Source: Planctomycetota bacterium (GTDB lineage: Bacteria > Planctomycetota > Planctomycetia > Pirellulales > Pirellulaceae). Taken from it: a stretch of 64,000 nt of DNA. The position numbers were made by a program, and so were the translations under genes. The stretch's first letter is position 1, and each line of letters begins with the position of its first letter. Positions 1 to 8,645 of this stretch are shown in pieces. The stretch is from contig VGZC01000021.1 of the NCBI GenBank assembly GCA_016872725.1, forward strand, positions 1 through 64,000. Direction: 5' to 3'. The notes under the pieces were generated by a model. The model had not been told where the DNA came from, ran no database searches, and saw only the letters and a program-made list of their open reading frames with translations.

Positions 1-214
1 TCTCAGTGCCCGATTTCTCAGTGCCCGATTTCTCAGTGCCCGATTTCTCAGTGCCCGATTTCTCAGTGCCCGATTTCTCAGTGCCCGATTTCTCAGTGCC
101 CGATTTCTCAGTGCCCGACTTCTCCGTGCCCGATTTCTCCGTGCCCGATTTCTCAGTGCCCGACTTCTCCGTGCCCGATTTCTCAGTGCCCGATTTCTCA
201 GTGCCCGATTTCTC
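1..214. repeat. 15-bp tandem repeat, 14 full units, coding for EKSGT on the minus strand
   Basis: The unit tctcagtgcccgatt is repeated head to tail from base 1 to 210, with a partial unit to 214. Variants are single substitutions at two positions (tctcc for tctca, gact for gatt) in the units around 106-180. Read on the minus strand in the frame of the host gene, each unit gives Glu-Lys-Ser-Gly-Thr, and the substitutions are silent. The array continues past the window edge, so its total size is unknown. Confidence 0.95.
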
Positions 215-2275
215 GGGGGGCTGTTCACGATTGGGATCCGCATTGGAATCACCGGCGGCTTGGCGTTCGCGTTCCATATGCCTGCGCACTCGATCGAACA
301 CATCACCGTCGTGAAGGTCCTGCGAAGGAGACGCGCCGTCTTGCTGCCCGGCTCCCGAATTCGCTGCTTTGGAATTCGGATCCGCGCCGCGATCGGAGGA
401 ATCGTCTTTCCCCTGTTGGTTGTCGGAATCGGCCGCCGAGGATTGGCTCGGATCGTTTCGCTCCGCCTGCCCTTGCTGCCCCTGGCCTTGTTGACCTTGG
501 GGTTGGGGCGAATCGGCTTGCGATCCACGTTGGGGTTGGGGTTGAGGCATGGGCGCGTCGGCCGTCGGCTTTTCCGACGCTGGGGGCGATTCTTGCGGAC
601 TGGGGGGTCCGGTTTCCGGTTGCGGGGCCATCGTCGGTTCCGGCGGCGGCACGACCGTGATTTCGTAGTCCGCCGTCGCCGACTCGTTGGGCTCGTCGCG
701 GCCTTCGGCCGATTGGCGATTGTCGAGTGCGACCGCGCGGTAGGTGATGATGTGCCCGGCCTTCCAGCCCAATTCCATCGGTCGAATCGTCCGTTTGACG
801 ACCAATTGGCCTTGCCACGGTTTCGCATCGCCGTGGAGCGTATCGATCCATGGGGCGCCGGTGCTCGACGTCCCCCGCAGCTCCAACCGGCTCAGACCGA
901 AATCGGGATCGACGGCTCGGACTTCGATCTCGAGGCTTCCGTCCTCGCGCACGTCCGTGCGGCGCGTCCTGGGATTCAGGATATCGACGACGGGCGGCAA
1001 GTCGGGAATCACCACGATGCGGTGGGTTACCGGGTCCTCGTCACGGCGGCCTTCCTCACTGGTGAACCGGACTTGATACGCGGAATGCGCGGGCCGCGCG
1101 CGGTCAGCGGTCATGGCGAGCGCAAACGAAGCGGTCGCGTCCATTCCATCGTGGGACATCGCGTCGTGGGTCATCGCGAGCGAACCCGTCGCCGCGCCGG
1201 ACGCGTCGGGATCCCATTCGATGCGCGCATCGCGGATCGGCTTGTTCGCTCGAGCGACCACCGTCACGCGAGTTCCTTCGACGGCTTCGATGTCGCCTCG
1301 CCCTTCCTGTACGGTGGGATTTCGTCCCGTGTACGCCGGATACGCCAAGTCGACTCGACGAACGGCGATGACCGGTTTGGTATCGAGCTCAATTTGGAAT
1401 TCGGGAGACAGGGCATCGCCCGCGCGGACGCGGTAGGTCCAACTTTGCCGAAGGCCTTCGTCGTCCGGCGGCAGGACAGCCGAATAGCGCATTCCGTCCG
1501 CCTGGACCTTCATCGGAAACGGGCGATCGACGAACTGGGAATCGGCGGACGAGCCGAGCACGACGACCGAATCGGATTCGCGGACGCCACGCACAAGCGC
1601 CCGGATTTCGACATGTTCGCCGAACGGAAGGCGGATATCGCCGGGGGTCAATTCGAGGATCTCGACACGGGTCGGCGCCGCGCGATCCGACCAAGGGGCG
1701 AGTGTCCTTGCGATCGACGGCAGGGGATCCTTGGGCGAGAAGATCTTGTATGCCGCGGAGAACGCGACGATGGCGGTGAGGATATAGAGCACGCGGATCA
1801 GGTGGGTCCGATCGACGCTCGCATCGGGAGAAATCCTCGACAGATCGTTGGCCGCGGCGCCTTCGAGCGTTTCAAGAACCGCGGGTGTCACGGCGGTCGC
1901 CCGGCTTCGGAGAAGGAGATAATTCAGCAGGCTGTTCTTGGTCGCCGGTTCGCCGCGCTCCATGACGTGCGCCGCATAGAGCGGATGGATGGCTTGGGAG
2001 AGATAGGGCCAGATCCGGACCGCGATGAACGCCCCGGCGCTACCCAGCAGCGTGCCCCAGGCGAGCCAACGTCCGATCCGGCCAAGCGGCCAGACCCAAT
2101 GATCGACCAGCGTGAGCATCAGGAGATAGCCCAAGACGCCGGCCGCCAGAGTGAGGAGGCCCGATCCGAGCTCGACGCGCCGCACGCGCCGCCGCGCTCC
2201 GTCGATCCGCTCGCGGATGAACGCGTCCCGCGACTCGGTTCGCGTGCCGGCCTTGGTCGCGGATCCGATTGCCAT
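1..2275 (-). CDS. Large membrane-anchored hypothetical protein with C-terminal EKSGT repeats (partial, runs off left edge)
   Basis: The minus-strand frame is open from an ATG at 2275 to the window edge, giving at least 758 codons with the stop outside. Three hydrophobic segments are visible near residues 38-58, 68-89 and 159-178. A long soluble part follows with Ig-like beta-rich text (around 190-540). After that comes a Pro/Gln/Ser-rich low-complexity linker (about 560-687), and from residue 688 a pentapeptide repeat EKSGT. The topology resembles the large planctomycete membrane proteins (DUF4175-like) that often lie beside MoxR/DUF58/BatA genes. That comparison is from memory of the family, and the neighbouring genes lie outside the window. 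Function is unknown. The frame of the ATG and of the repeat agree, which supports one continuous gene. Confidence 0.75.
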   Translation of the reverse strand, partial: MAIGSATKAGTRTESRDAFIRERIDGARRRVRRVELGSGLLTLAAGVLGYLLMLTLVDHWVWPLGRIGRWLAWGTLLGSAGAFIAVRIWPYLSQAIHPLYAAHVMERGEPATKNSLLNYLLLRSRATAVTPAVLETLEGAAANDLSRISPDASVDRTHLIRVLYILTAIVAFSAAYKIFSPKDPLPSIARTLAPWSDRAAPTRVEILELTPGDIRLPFGEHVEIRALVRGVRESDSVVVLGSSADSQFVDRPFPMKVQADGMRYSAVLPPDDEGLRQSWTYRVRAGDALSPEFQIELDTKPVIAVRRVDLAYPAYTGRNPTVQEGRGDIEAVEGTRVTVVARANKPIRDARIEWDPDASGAATGSLAMTHDAMSHDGMDATASFALAMTADRARPAHSAYQVRFTSEEGRRDEDPVTHRIVVIPDLPPVVDILNPRTRRTDVREDGSLEIEVRAVDPDFGLSRLELRGTSSTGAPWIDTLHGDAKPWQGQLVVKRTIRPMELGWKAGHIITYRAVALDNRQSAEGRDEPNESATADYEITVVPPPEPTMAPQPETGPPSPQESPPASEKPTADAPMPQPQPQRGSQADSPQPQGQQGQGQQGQAERNDPSQSSAADSDNQQGKDDSSDRGADPNSKAANSGAGQQDGASPSQDLHDGDVFDRVRRHMERERQAAGDSNADPNREQPPEKSGTEKSGTEKSGTEKSGTEKSGTEKSGTEKSGTEKSGTEKSGTEKSGTEKSGTEKSGTEKSGTEKSGTE

Positions 2276-2404
2276 GTTCGCCTCGCTCGCCTTGCGTCGC
2301 CTGGCCGTCCCGCCGCGCCCTGAATCGGGCCGGGCGCACGCCGATCCCGCCCTTACAACCGGGCCTCGCGCGCCTACCCCGCTCGGGCGAGGCCGCCCGA
2401 CTCA

Positions 2405-2410
2405 AGTATA
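2405..2410 (-). promoter_or_regulatory. Possible -10 box (TATACT) for the gene starting at 2275
   Basis: On the minus strand TATACT matches the sigma-70 -10 consensus at five of six positions. It lies about 130 bases upstream of the ATG at 2275. I see no convincing -35 hexamer at the right distance, so this is weak. The rest of the gap between 2276 and 2557 holds nothing recognisable. Confidence 0.25.
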
Positions 2411-2557
2411 GACGAACACAGCGAGCCGCAGGATTCCGGAATCGCCGAGCCCCAAGAGGTCATGCAGGTCCTCTTCGGCCGCGGCGCCTGGCGACAACCA
2501 AGGGCGTTCCCGCCGCACGGTGGGTCGGACCCCGGCGCGGGAACGATCGCATCGGAC

Positions 2558-2979
2558 CTAGCCCAGGCGATCCCGCAGGATCGTCAGATCGTTCTGGTCC
2601 TTCTGACGGCCCGTCGCGGCTTTGTTGGCGAAGAGTTGGCGAATTCCGATGACGGGGACAAGAACGCCGTCGACTCGAATAGAGATCCGGTCCGGCCAAG
2701 CCTCGTCAAACGTCACTCCGGAAATGGACGTTAGGATATCGATCCGCTGCGGCGCCATGCCGATCCGGAATACGACGTCGGGCGTGTGGAAATCGGCGGG
2801 CGCCACTTTGCCAGCGGCGCTCCGAAGTTCCGTAAGGCGATCCACACCTTCGAGGCATTCGACTCGGTGGGTCGAACCCAGATGTCCATGCCACCCGTCG
2901 CCCTGGGCCAACCGTGGGCCGCCATGGCGTAGGCGCCGATCAGCAGGTAATCAAAGCCGGGTCGGACCTCACCTGCCAT
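2558..2979 (-). pseudogene. Frameshifted nucleotidyltransferase-like protein (DUF6036/MNT type)
   Basis: Two overlapping minus-strand frames make up one protein. The first, from the ATG at 2979, reads FDYLLIGAYAMAAHGWPRAT and continues into a DIWVRPTESNA block, which is the N-terminal core of small nucleotidyltransferases of the DUF6036/AbiEii-like group. Near 2810 the similarity jumps to another frame that carries the rest: HTPDVVF, a PQRIDILTSISGVTFDEAW block and the C-terminal NKAATGRQKDQNDL, ending at 2558. A single-base indel near 2810-2818 explains the break. The first catalytic Asp of the usual TGDLDIW motif is Gly here (TGGMDIW), a second sign of decay. No partner antitoxin or toxin gene is adjacent. 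A sequencing error remains possible for the frameshift but not for the Asp loss. Confidence 0.7.
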
Positions 2980-3119
2980 GACCCTATTCTATCTCACGAT
3001 CGGCGTCATCGCATGGGGGAAAGTAGCGCGATCGTCGCCGAGTGCTCGACGTCCCCGAGCGCACGCGGCGAAATAGGCCGTGTGCGGGGCCGCCGTGTAC
3101 GGGACATGCGGGCGCGCTC

Positions 3120-3125
3120 TACAAT
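3120..3125 (+). promoter_or_regulatory. Possible -10 box (TACAAT) upstream of the UxaA-like gene
   Basis: TACAAT is a five-of-six match to the -10 consensus and lies 58 bases before the ATG at 3183. The -35 region is not convincing. Confidence 0.3.
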
Positions 3126-3182
3126 GGGTCCCGGTCGAGCGCGCCGGAGCGCCGACGACACCACCGGAGTATTCGATTCGCC

Positions 3183-4721
3183 ATGTCCAATCCCCTTCTT
3201 CTGCTTTTGCATTCCGATGACAACGTCGGCGTCGCCGTGCGTCCGATCGACGCCGGCGAACGGCTCCCGAACGGAACCGGACGACTGGCGGCGCTCGAGT
3301 CGATTGGGATGGGGCACAAGGTCGCGATCGCCGCGATCCCGCCGGACGGCCCGATCCGAAAATACGGTCAGACGATCGGATTCGCATCGCGGCCGATCGA
3401 GGCGGGCGAGTGGGTCCACACGCACAACGTGCGGCTCCGCGACTTCGACCGCGACTTCGCGCCGGCAACCGCCGTGCCGCCCCCGCCCGCGCCGATCACC
3501 GGCCGCACGTTCCAAGGCTACCGCCGATCGTCGGGCCGCGCCGGAACGCGGAACTACATCGCCGTCATCTCGAATGTGAACTGCTCCGCGTCGGTCGCGT
3601 CGTACATCGCTCGGCGATTCGACGGCGGGATCGCCGGCGACTATCCGAACGTCGATGGAGTCATCGCCGTCAAGCACGAAGGCGGGTGCGGCATGCAGTT
3701 CGCCGGCCCCAAACATGAGACTCTCAACCGAACGCTCGCCGGCATCGCCCGGCACGCCAACATCGGCGCGTTCGTTCTGGTCGGTCTGGGATGCGAACAA
3801 GGATCGCTCGACTATCTCGTCGAGAGCCGGCACCTCGTGTCGCTCGGCGGTCCCGATCCCCAACCGGTCCCCGTGCTGTCGATGCAGGCGTGCGGAGGCA
3901 CGGCGAAGACGGTCGAGGCGGGAGTCGACGCGGTCCGCGCGCTCTTGCCGCGAGCCAACGACGTGCGGCGCGAGCCGATCCCGGCGAGCGAGATCGTACT
4001 GGGGACCGAATGCGGCGGTTCCGACGGCAACTCGGGCATCACCGCCAATCCGGCGCTCGGCTTCGCCGCCGACATGATCGTCGCGTGCGGCGGAACGGCC
4101 ATCTTGAGCGAAACGACCGAGATCTTCGGCGCCGAGCATTTGCTGACGCGCCGAGCCGTATCGACGACGGTCGCCGAAAAACTCCTCGAACGCATCCGCT
4201 GGTGGAAATGGTACACGGGCATCTTCGGAGGAGAGATGGACAACAACCCGTCGGTCGGCAACAAGGAGGGAGGACTCACCACGATCGCCGAGAAATCGCT
4301 CGGCGCCATCGCCAAAGGCGGATCGACCGCGCTCGTGGACGTGTACGCGTACGCCGAACCGGTCACGGCGCGCGGGTTCGTCGTCATGGATACGCCGGGC
4401 TATGATCCGCCGAGCGTCACGGGGATGGTCGCGGGCGGCGCGAACATGGTCGTGTTCACCACGGGCCGTGGAAGCTGTTTCGGTTGCAAGCCGACGCCGT
4501 CAATCAAGGTCGCCACCAACACGCCCATGTACGAACGGCTCGTCGACGACATGGACATCAACGCGGGTGTCATCCTCGAAGGAAAGGCCACCGTCGCCGA
4601 TGTGGGCCGCCGGATCTTCGAGCAGATCCTCGAAGTGGCGGGCGGCCGGAAAACGAAGAGCGAGATTCTGGGGATCGGCGACGAGGAATTCGTGCCCTGG
4701 ACCGTCGGCCCCGTGCTCTGA
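3183..4721 (+). CDS. UxaA family altronate/galactarate dehydratase-like protein
   Basis: The 512-residue protein has an N-terminal SAF domain (about residues 10-75) followed by a D-galactarate/altronate dehydratase domain. Family hallmarks are FQGYRRSSGRAGTRNYIAV near 110, GCGM near 165, LGCEQ near 202, the VGNKEGGLTTIAEKSLGAI block near 358 and GRGSCFGCKPTPSIKVATN near 430. Cysteines in these blocks are candidates for metal or iron-sulfur binding. The usual reaction is removal of water from D-altronate or a related sugar acid to a 2-keto-3-deoxy acid, but the exact substrate cannot be told. The SAF and catalytic domains are fused as in full-length UxaA. The start at 3183 is chosen because the SAF domain begins right after it; the frame stays open to 3042 without conserved sequence. 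No other uronate-pathway gene is nearby. Confidence 0.88.
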   Translation: MSNPLLLLLHSDDNVGVAVRPIDAGERLPNGTGRLAALESIGMGHKVAIAAIPPDGPIRKYGQTIGFASRPIEAGEWVHTHNVRLRDFDRDFAPATAVPPPPAPITGRTFQGYRRSSGRAGTRNYIAVISNVNCSASVASYIARRFDGGIAGDYPNVDGVIAVKHEGGCGMQFAGPKHETLNRTLAGIARHANIGAFVLVGLGCEQGSLDYLVESRHLVSLGGPDPQPVPVLSMQACGGTAKTVEAGVDAVRALLPRANDVRREPIPASEIVLGTECGGSDGNSGITANPALGFAADMIVACGGTAILSETTEIFGAEHLLTRRAVSTTVAEKLLERIRWWKWYTGIFGGEMDNNPSVGNKEGGLTTIAEKSLGAIAKGGSTALVDVYAYAEPVTARGFVVMDTPGYDPPSVTGMVAGGANMVVFTTGRGSCFGCKPTPSIKVATNTPMYERLVDDMDINAGVILEGKATVADVGRRIFEQILEVAGGRKTKSEILGIGDEEFVPWTVGPVL

Positions 4722-4889
4722 CGACCGATGCGAGTCCCCGGCCCGAGACACCGCCGACGATGACACCCACGGACCGTCGGCAATGTCGAGAAAGACGGAG
4801 ATTGGAGGAACTGCTGAACGATCCGGACGGTCGACGGCCGAATCGGCAGCCGTCCATTGAACGCGAGCGATATCGGCGCGCTGCGTTCG

Positions 4890-4918
4890 TTGACGGTTTC
4901 CGCTCGATTTGATAGCCT
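4890..4918 (+). promoter_or_regulatory. Candidate sigma-70 promoter for the isocitrate dehydrogenase-like gene
   Basis: TTGACG at 4890-4895 and TAGCCT at 4913-4918 are separated by 17 bases. The start codon is at 4967. The -35 box is a five-of-six match and the -10 box is weaker. The rest of the 245-base gap from 4722 holds no recognised feature. Confidence 0.35.
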
Positions 4919-4966
4919 TCGGCCTTCAGTCGCCTACCACGGTACAAGTCGATTCGGGGAGCCGCC

Positions 4967-6070
4967 ATGGCATACGACGTCACGTTGATCACGGGGGATG
5001 GAACCGGACCGGAACTCGCCGAAGCCGCTCGGCAATGCGTCGATGCGACCGGAGTCGCCATCCGATGGGACGTCCAGGAGGCGGGCGTCGACGTCATGGC
5101 GAAGACGGGGACCCCGCTCCCCGACAGCGTGATCGAAAGCGTGCGCCGCACGCGCTGCGCGCTCAAGGCGCCGATCACCACCCCGGTCGGCACCGGATTC
5201 CGAAGCATCAACGTGTTCCTGCGCCAGGAGCTCGGACTGTTCGCCTGCATCCGACCCTGCAAGTACTACGCCGGCGTCCGCACGTTCTTCAGCGGCGTCA
5301 AGGTCGACATCGTCATCGTGCGGGAAAACACCGAGGACCTGTACGCGGGCGTCGAATTCGAAGCCGGCCAGGAACCGACGCGACGGCTCATCGAGTTCAT
5401 CAATGGTCTGCCCGCCGATCGCAAGATCAAGACGGGTATCGGCGAGACGGGCATCTCGATCAAACCGATCAGCGTTTCCGGCACGGAACGGATCGTTCGC
5501 TGCGCGTTCGAATACGCCCGATCGCACGGCCGCAAGAAAGTGACGGCCGTCCACAAGGCGAACATCATGAAACACACCGACGGGCTCTACCTCGCGACGG
5601 CGCGGCGCGTCGCCGAGCAGTTCCCCGACATCGAGTTCGAGGACCGCATCGTGGACAACATGTGCATGCAGCTCACCCAGAAACCGGAACTTTACGACAT
5701 CCTGGTGCTTCCGAACCTTTACGGCGACATCGTGAGCGACCTTGGGGCGGGGCTGATCGGCGGGCTTGGGATCGCGCCCGGAGCGAACATCGGCCCCAAC
5801 GGCGCCGTCTTCGAGGCGACGCACGGCAGCGCGCCCAAGTACAAGGGGCTCAACAAGGTCAATCCGACCGCACTCGTCCTTTCCGGCGCGCTCATGCTCG
5901 AACATCTGGGCGAGACCGACGCGGCTCGACGCCTCGAACAAGCCGTCGCGTCGGTCATCGCCGAGGGGCGCAGCGTGACGTACGACCTCAAGGCCGACCG
6001 CAACGATCCGACGGCGGTCGGAACGCGAGAAATGGCGGCGGCCATTTGCGGGAAGCTCCAAGCACGCTGA
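4967..6070 (+). CDS. Isocitrate/isopropylmalate dehydrogenase family protein, probably NAD-dependent isocitrate dehydrogenase
   Basis: This 367-residue protein covers the whole beta-decarboxylating dehydrogenase fold. It starts with the [11 protein letters not shown] loop and has the [20 protein letters not shown] substrate region, the [15 protein letters not shown] motif and [13 protein letters not shown] with the catalytic Lys. [20 protein letters not shown] and the [20 protein letters not shown] cofactor-binding block follow. The serine segment and length near 365 fit the NAD-type isocitrate dehydrogenases better than LeuB, but homoisocitrate or tartrate relatives cannot be excluded. The likely reaction is oxidation of isocitrate to 2-oxoglutarate in the cytoplasm. 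lpxK begins 50 bases downstream on the same strand, so the two may share a transcript although the pathways are unrelated. Confidence 0.88.
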   Translation: MAYDVTLITGDGTGPELAEAARQCVDATGVAIRWDVQEAGVDVMAKTGTPLPDSVIESVRRTRCALKAPITTPVGTGFRSINVFLRQELGLFACIRPCKYYAGVRTFFSGVKVDIVIVRENTEDLYAGVEFEAGQEPTRRLIEFINGLPADRKIKTGIGETGISIKPISVSGTERIVRCAFEYARSHGRKKVTAVHKANIMKHTDGLYLATARRVAEQFPDIEFEDRIVDNMCMQLTQKPELYDILVLPNLYGDIVSDLGAGLIGGLGIAPGANIGPNGAVFEATHGSAPKYKGLNKVNPTALVLSGALMLEHLGETDAARRLEQAVASVIAEGRSVTYDLKADRNDPTAVGTREMAAAICGKLQAR

Positions 6071-6120
6071 GCGACCGGATCGGACCGGCCGATGGAAAGG
6101 ACGTGGATCCGCGCGCCGCG

Positions 6121-7293
6121 ATGCGGGTCGGTTCCGAGCTTACGGGTGCGGTGTTGGGACGAACGACGACCGAGGCCGAGACGCGCTTCCGCGAATGGAT
6201 CAGCGGAAAACGCCGCGGACTCGAGGCCTCGGCGGCCCGCGCCGCCTTGAAACTCGCCGAATGGCCCTACCGATTCGCCGTACTGGCTCGCGGCGCCGCG
6301 TACGATCGCGGTTGGAAACGGATACACCGCGCGTCCGTACCCGTGGTGAGCGTCGGGAACCTCACGGCGGGCGGAACCGGCAAGACGCCCGTCGTCGCAT
6401 GGCTCGCGCGCCGGTTCCTCGATCGAGGCCTCCGCGTCGTCCTGCTGAGCCGCGGCTATCGCGCCGGCCGCGACGGCCGGAACGACGAGGCGATGGAATT
6501 GGCGGAACGACTGCCCGGCGTTCCGCACATCCAAAACGCCGATCGCGTCGCCGGCGCGGCCGAAGCCGAGGCCCGATTCCAACCCGATCTGCTGCTGCTC
6601 GACGACGGTTTCCAACACCGGCGCCTGCATCGCGATCTCGATATCGTGCTCATCGACGCGCTCGAACCTTTCGGCCACGACCATCTGCTCCCGCGCGGCC
6701 TGCTCCGCGAACCGCTCACCGCGCTCCGCCGAGCCCACGTGATCGGCCTGACGCGCGCCGACCTCGTCGACGCCGCGACGCGCGACCGCGTGATGGAACG
6801 GATCGGTCGATACGGCGCGGAAGCCGCGCCGATCGAGATCGCATTCCAACCCAGCGGCCTTTGGGACGGCGAACGCATCGAGCCGATGCCCGTGTCCGCC
6901 GAGGTCGGCGCGTTTTGCGGCATCGGCAATCCCGACGGATTCCGCCGAACGCTCGAACAACTTGGTTGGAAGCTCGCCGCTTTCCGGACCTTTCCCGACC
7001 ACTATCGGTATGAGCCCGCCGATCTTGCGGACCTGGATCGATGGAGCGCCGCGCTGACCGGCGCGGACCGGATCCTCTGCACGCGCAAGGACTGGGTGAA
7101 ACTCGGCCGCGCCACGCTCGGAAACCGGCCGCTCCGCGCGCTCACGATCGAACCGGCGATCGTCTCCGGCCTCGACGCGTTCGAACGCGCGCTCGATGCG
7201 GCCATCCTCCCGCGCGCACGCGATTCGGAGGGCATCCCGCGATCACCGAGGATCGATCCTTCGGGAACGTCGAACGCCGGACGCCGCGCGTGA
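6121..7293 (+). CDS. lpxK: Tetraacyldisaccharide 4'-kinase (lipid A synthesis)
   Basis: LpxK phosphorylates the 4' position of the lipid A disaccharide at the inner membrane. The 390-residue protein shows the family signature [17 protein letters not shown] (P-loop, about residues 77-93), LSRGYRAG, the paired-Asp motif [20 protein letters not shown] near 160, and [12 protein letters not shown]-terminal segment [19 protein letters not shown] contains the usual second conserved block. The start at 6121 is uncertain: no good ribosome-binding site precedes it, and an in-frame GTG at 6103 lies close behind AAAGG. Together with LptB and the MsbA-like exporter in this window it argues for lipid A in the outer membrane. 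A single-copy lpxK is expected, and no other lpx gene is seen here. Confidence 0.92.
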   Translation: MRVGSELTGAVLGRTTTEAETRFREWISGKRRGLEASAARAALKLAEWPYRFAVLARGAAYDRGWKRIHRASVPVVSVGNLTAGGTGKTPVVAWLARRFLDRGLRVVLLSRGYRAGRDGRNDEAMELAERLPGVPHIQNADRVAGAAEAEARFQPDLLLLDDGFQHRRLHRDLDIVLIDALEPFGHDHLLPRGLLREPLTALRRAHVIGLTRADLVDAATRDRVMERIGRYGAEAAPIEIAFQPSGLWDGERIEPMPVSAEVGAFCGIGNPDGFRRTLEQLGWKLAAFRTFPDHYRYEPADLADLDRWSAALTGADRILCTRKDWVKLGRATLGNRPLRALTIEPAIVSGLDAFERALDAAILPRARDSEGIPRSPRIDPSGTSNAGRRA

Positions 7294-7338
7294 CGCCGCG
7301 CGGCGCATCGAACGACGCGCCGACCGGGGACCGATTGC

Positions 7339-7368
7339 TTGACACGGGCCGCACGCAAGGCCTAGAGT
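7339..7368 (+). promoter_or_regulatory. Sigma-70-type promoter for the BON protein gene
   Basis: TTGACA at 7339-7344 is a perfect -35 box, and TAGAGT at 7363-7368 serves as the -10 box after an 18-base spacer. The start codons at 7403 and 7433 follow directly. It is one of the clearest promoters in the window. Confidence 0.55.
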
Positions 7369-7432
7369 AGGCCGTGGTGCCGGAAGGACGGCGTCGCATG
7401 CGATGAAGGGACGCGAACCACGGAAGGCGTAC

Positions 7433-7705
7433 ATGGACGGTGGGAAGTCGAGCATCGAGCGCCCCGATCGATCGGGCGATCCGACCGGATTCCGCGCGGA
7501 TTCCGCAACGCTCGATCGAGCCCGCGAGGCGCTCGCCGCCAGCCCCATTCAACCGCTGCGCGAACTGCGCGTCGAGCGACACGATGACCGCCTGCTCGTC
7601 ACGGGCCGCGTCGACTCGTTCTACTTGAAGCAACTCGCGCAAGAAATCGTGCGGACCGTCGCGGAAGGCCTGCACGTCGTCAACGAGATCGATGTACCCG
7701 CGTGA
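7433..7705 (+). CDS. Small BON-domain protein
   Basis: The protein is 90 residues long. Its C-terminal 55 residues form a BON-like alpha/beta unit. This has an amphipathic helix (ALAASPIQPLRELRVER), a beta hairpin with the typical DDRLLVTGRVDSFYLKQLAQ segment, and a final VNEIDV strand. BON domains usually bind membranes or lipids or act in envelope maintenance; the role here is unknown. There is no signal peptide, so it is probably cytoplasmic. The start at 7433 is preferred over the in-frame ATG at 7403 because GGAAGG at 7422-7427 sits five bases upstream of it. It has its own strong promoter. It converges with cysC across a 92-base gap that holds no recognised feature. Confidence 0.7.
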   Translation: MDGGKSSIERPDRSGDPTGFRADSATLDRAREALAASPIQPLRELRVERHDDRLLVTGRVDSFYLKQLAQEIVRTVAEGLHVVNEIDVPA

Positions 7706-7797
7706 ACCGCGCCGCGCGCGGCCTCCATCGTCCCGTCCTCGACGTTCCCATTGCGAGCTGAAGTCCGTCTATCCCAAGCTGAAACGGTGACAAAGCG

Positions 7798-8472
7798 TTA
7801 GGTCGCGGGGATCAGACCTCGGGCGGAAAGCGCGGCGACCACCGCGTCGGCGAGCTGGTCGGGCGGCGCCGTATCCGTTCTCAGGTGCAACTCGGGACTC
7901 GGCGGCGGCTCGTACGGAGCGGAGATCCCCGTGAATTCGAGGATCTGGCCCGCGCGGGCCTTGCGGTAGAGGCCTTTGGGATCGCGCGATTCGCAGACGT
8001 CGAGCGGCGCGTCAAGCCATACTTCGATGAACGAACCCGCGCGTCCCGCCTCGATCCGGCGCCGCACTTCGGCCCGGTCGGATCGATAGGGACTCACGAA
8101 CGCGACGAGCGTCACAAGGCCCGCCTGCGCGAAGAGCTCGGCGACCGCGCCCACCCGCCGGATGTTCTCCGCGCGGTCCATCGGACCGAAGCCGAGTCCG
8201 AACCGGCGAGCGAACTCGGCGCCCCGATCGGCGAGCATCTCGGGACCCGCGTTGAGCCCATGGCGGACATTGTCGCCGTCGAGCAGGCAGGCGTGAACGC
8301 GGCGCGCCATGAGCCGCTGATCGACGTGATTCGCGACCGTGCTCTTGCCGCAACCGCTGAGCCCCGTGAACCAGACGACGCAGCCCGCATGGCCGTTGAG
8401 CGCCTCGCGATCCTCGCGCGGGACGCCGTGCGCGTGCCAGACCACCTCGGTTCGTTCCAGTGGCTTCGACAT
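7798..8472 (-). CDS. cysC: Adenylylsulfate (APS) kinase
   Basis: CysC phosphorylates adenosine 5'-phosphosulfate to PAPS in sulfate assimilation or sulfation. The 224-residue protein has the P-loop GLSGCGKS at about residues 37-44, the [12 protein letters not shown] motif, the [13 protein letters not shown] block and the [12 protein letters not shown] loop, all in family order. The start at 8472 matches the family length; the frame stays open to 8640 without conserved content. It stands alone, divergent from glgP, with no cysD, cysN or sulfotransferase gene nearby. A PAPS supply for sulfated polysaccharides would be a reasonable but unproven use in this lineage. Confidence 0.93.
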   Translation of the reverse strand: MSKPLERTEVVWHAHGVPREDREALNGHAGCVVWFTGLSGCGKSTVANHVDQRLMARRVHACLLDGDNVRHGLNAGPEMLADRGAEFARRFGLGFGPMDRAENIRRVGAVAELFAQAGLVTLVAFVSPYRSDRAEVRRRIEAGRAGSFIEVWLDAPLDVCESRDPKGLYRKARAGQILEFTGISAPYEPPPSPELHLRTDTAPPDQLADAVVAALSARGLIPAT

Positions 8473-8568
8473 GGTGCGAACCAGGATACCAACCCGCCCC
8501 GCCGGACACGATCGGGGGTTGCGTGACACCATGCGGACTTCCAACTTCCGTGCCGGGCGGAGGCGCTG

Positions 8569-8598
8569 TCGACACGTATCGACCGATTTCGCTACAAT
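8569..8598 (+). promoter_or_regulatory. Sigma-70-type promoter for the glucan phosphorylase gene
   Basis: TCGACA at 8569-8574 and TACAAT at 8593-8598 are each five-of-six matches, with an 18-base spacer. The phosphorylase ATG follows at 8646. It lies in the 173-base divergent gap with cysC. Confidence 0.5.
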
Positions 8599-8645
8599 CG
8601 GGCGGCTCTTCGCGAGGCTCCTGTCGAAATAGGAAGACAAGCACG

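Noticed and set aside
6..314. Plus-strand PDFSV repeat protein
   Set aside because: The same array gives EKSGT in frame with a 2-kb minus-strand gene, so the plus reading is a shadow.
260..2323. Long plus-strand open frame opposite the left-edge gene
   Set aside because: It is an Arg-rich antisense shadow of the membrane protein on the minus strand, with no conserved domain.
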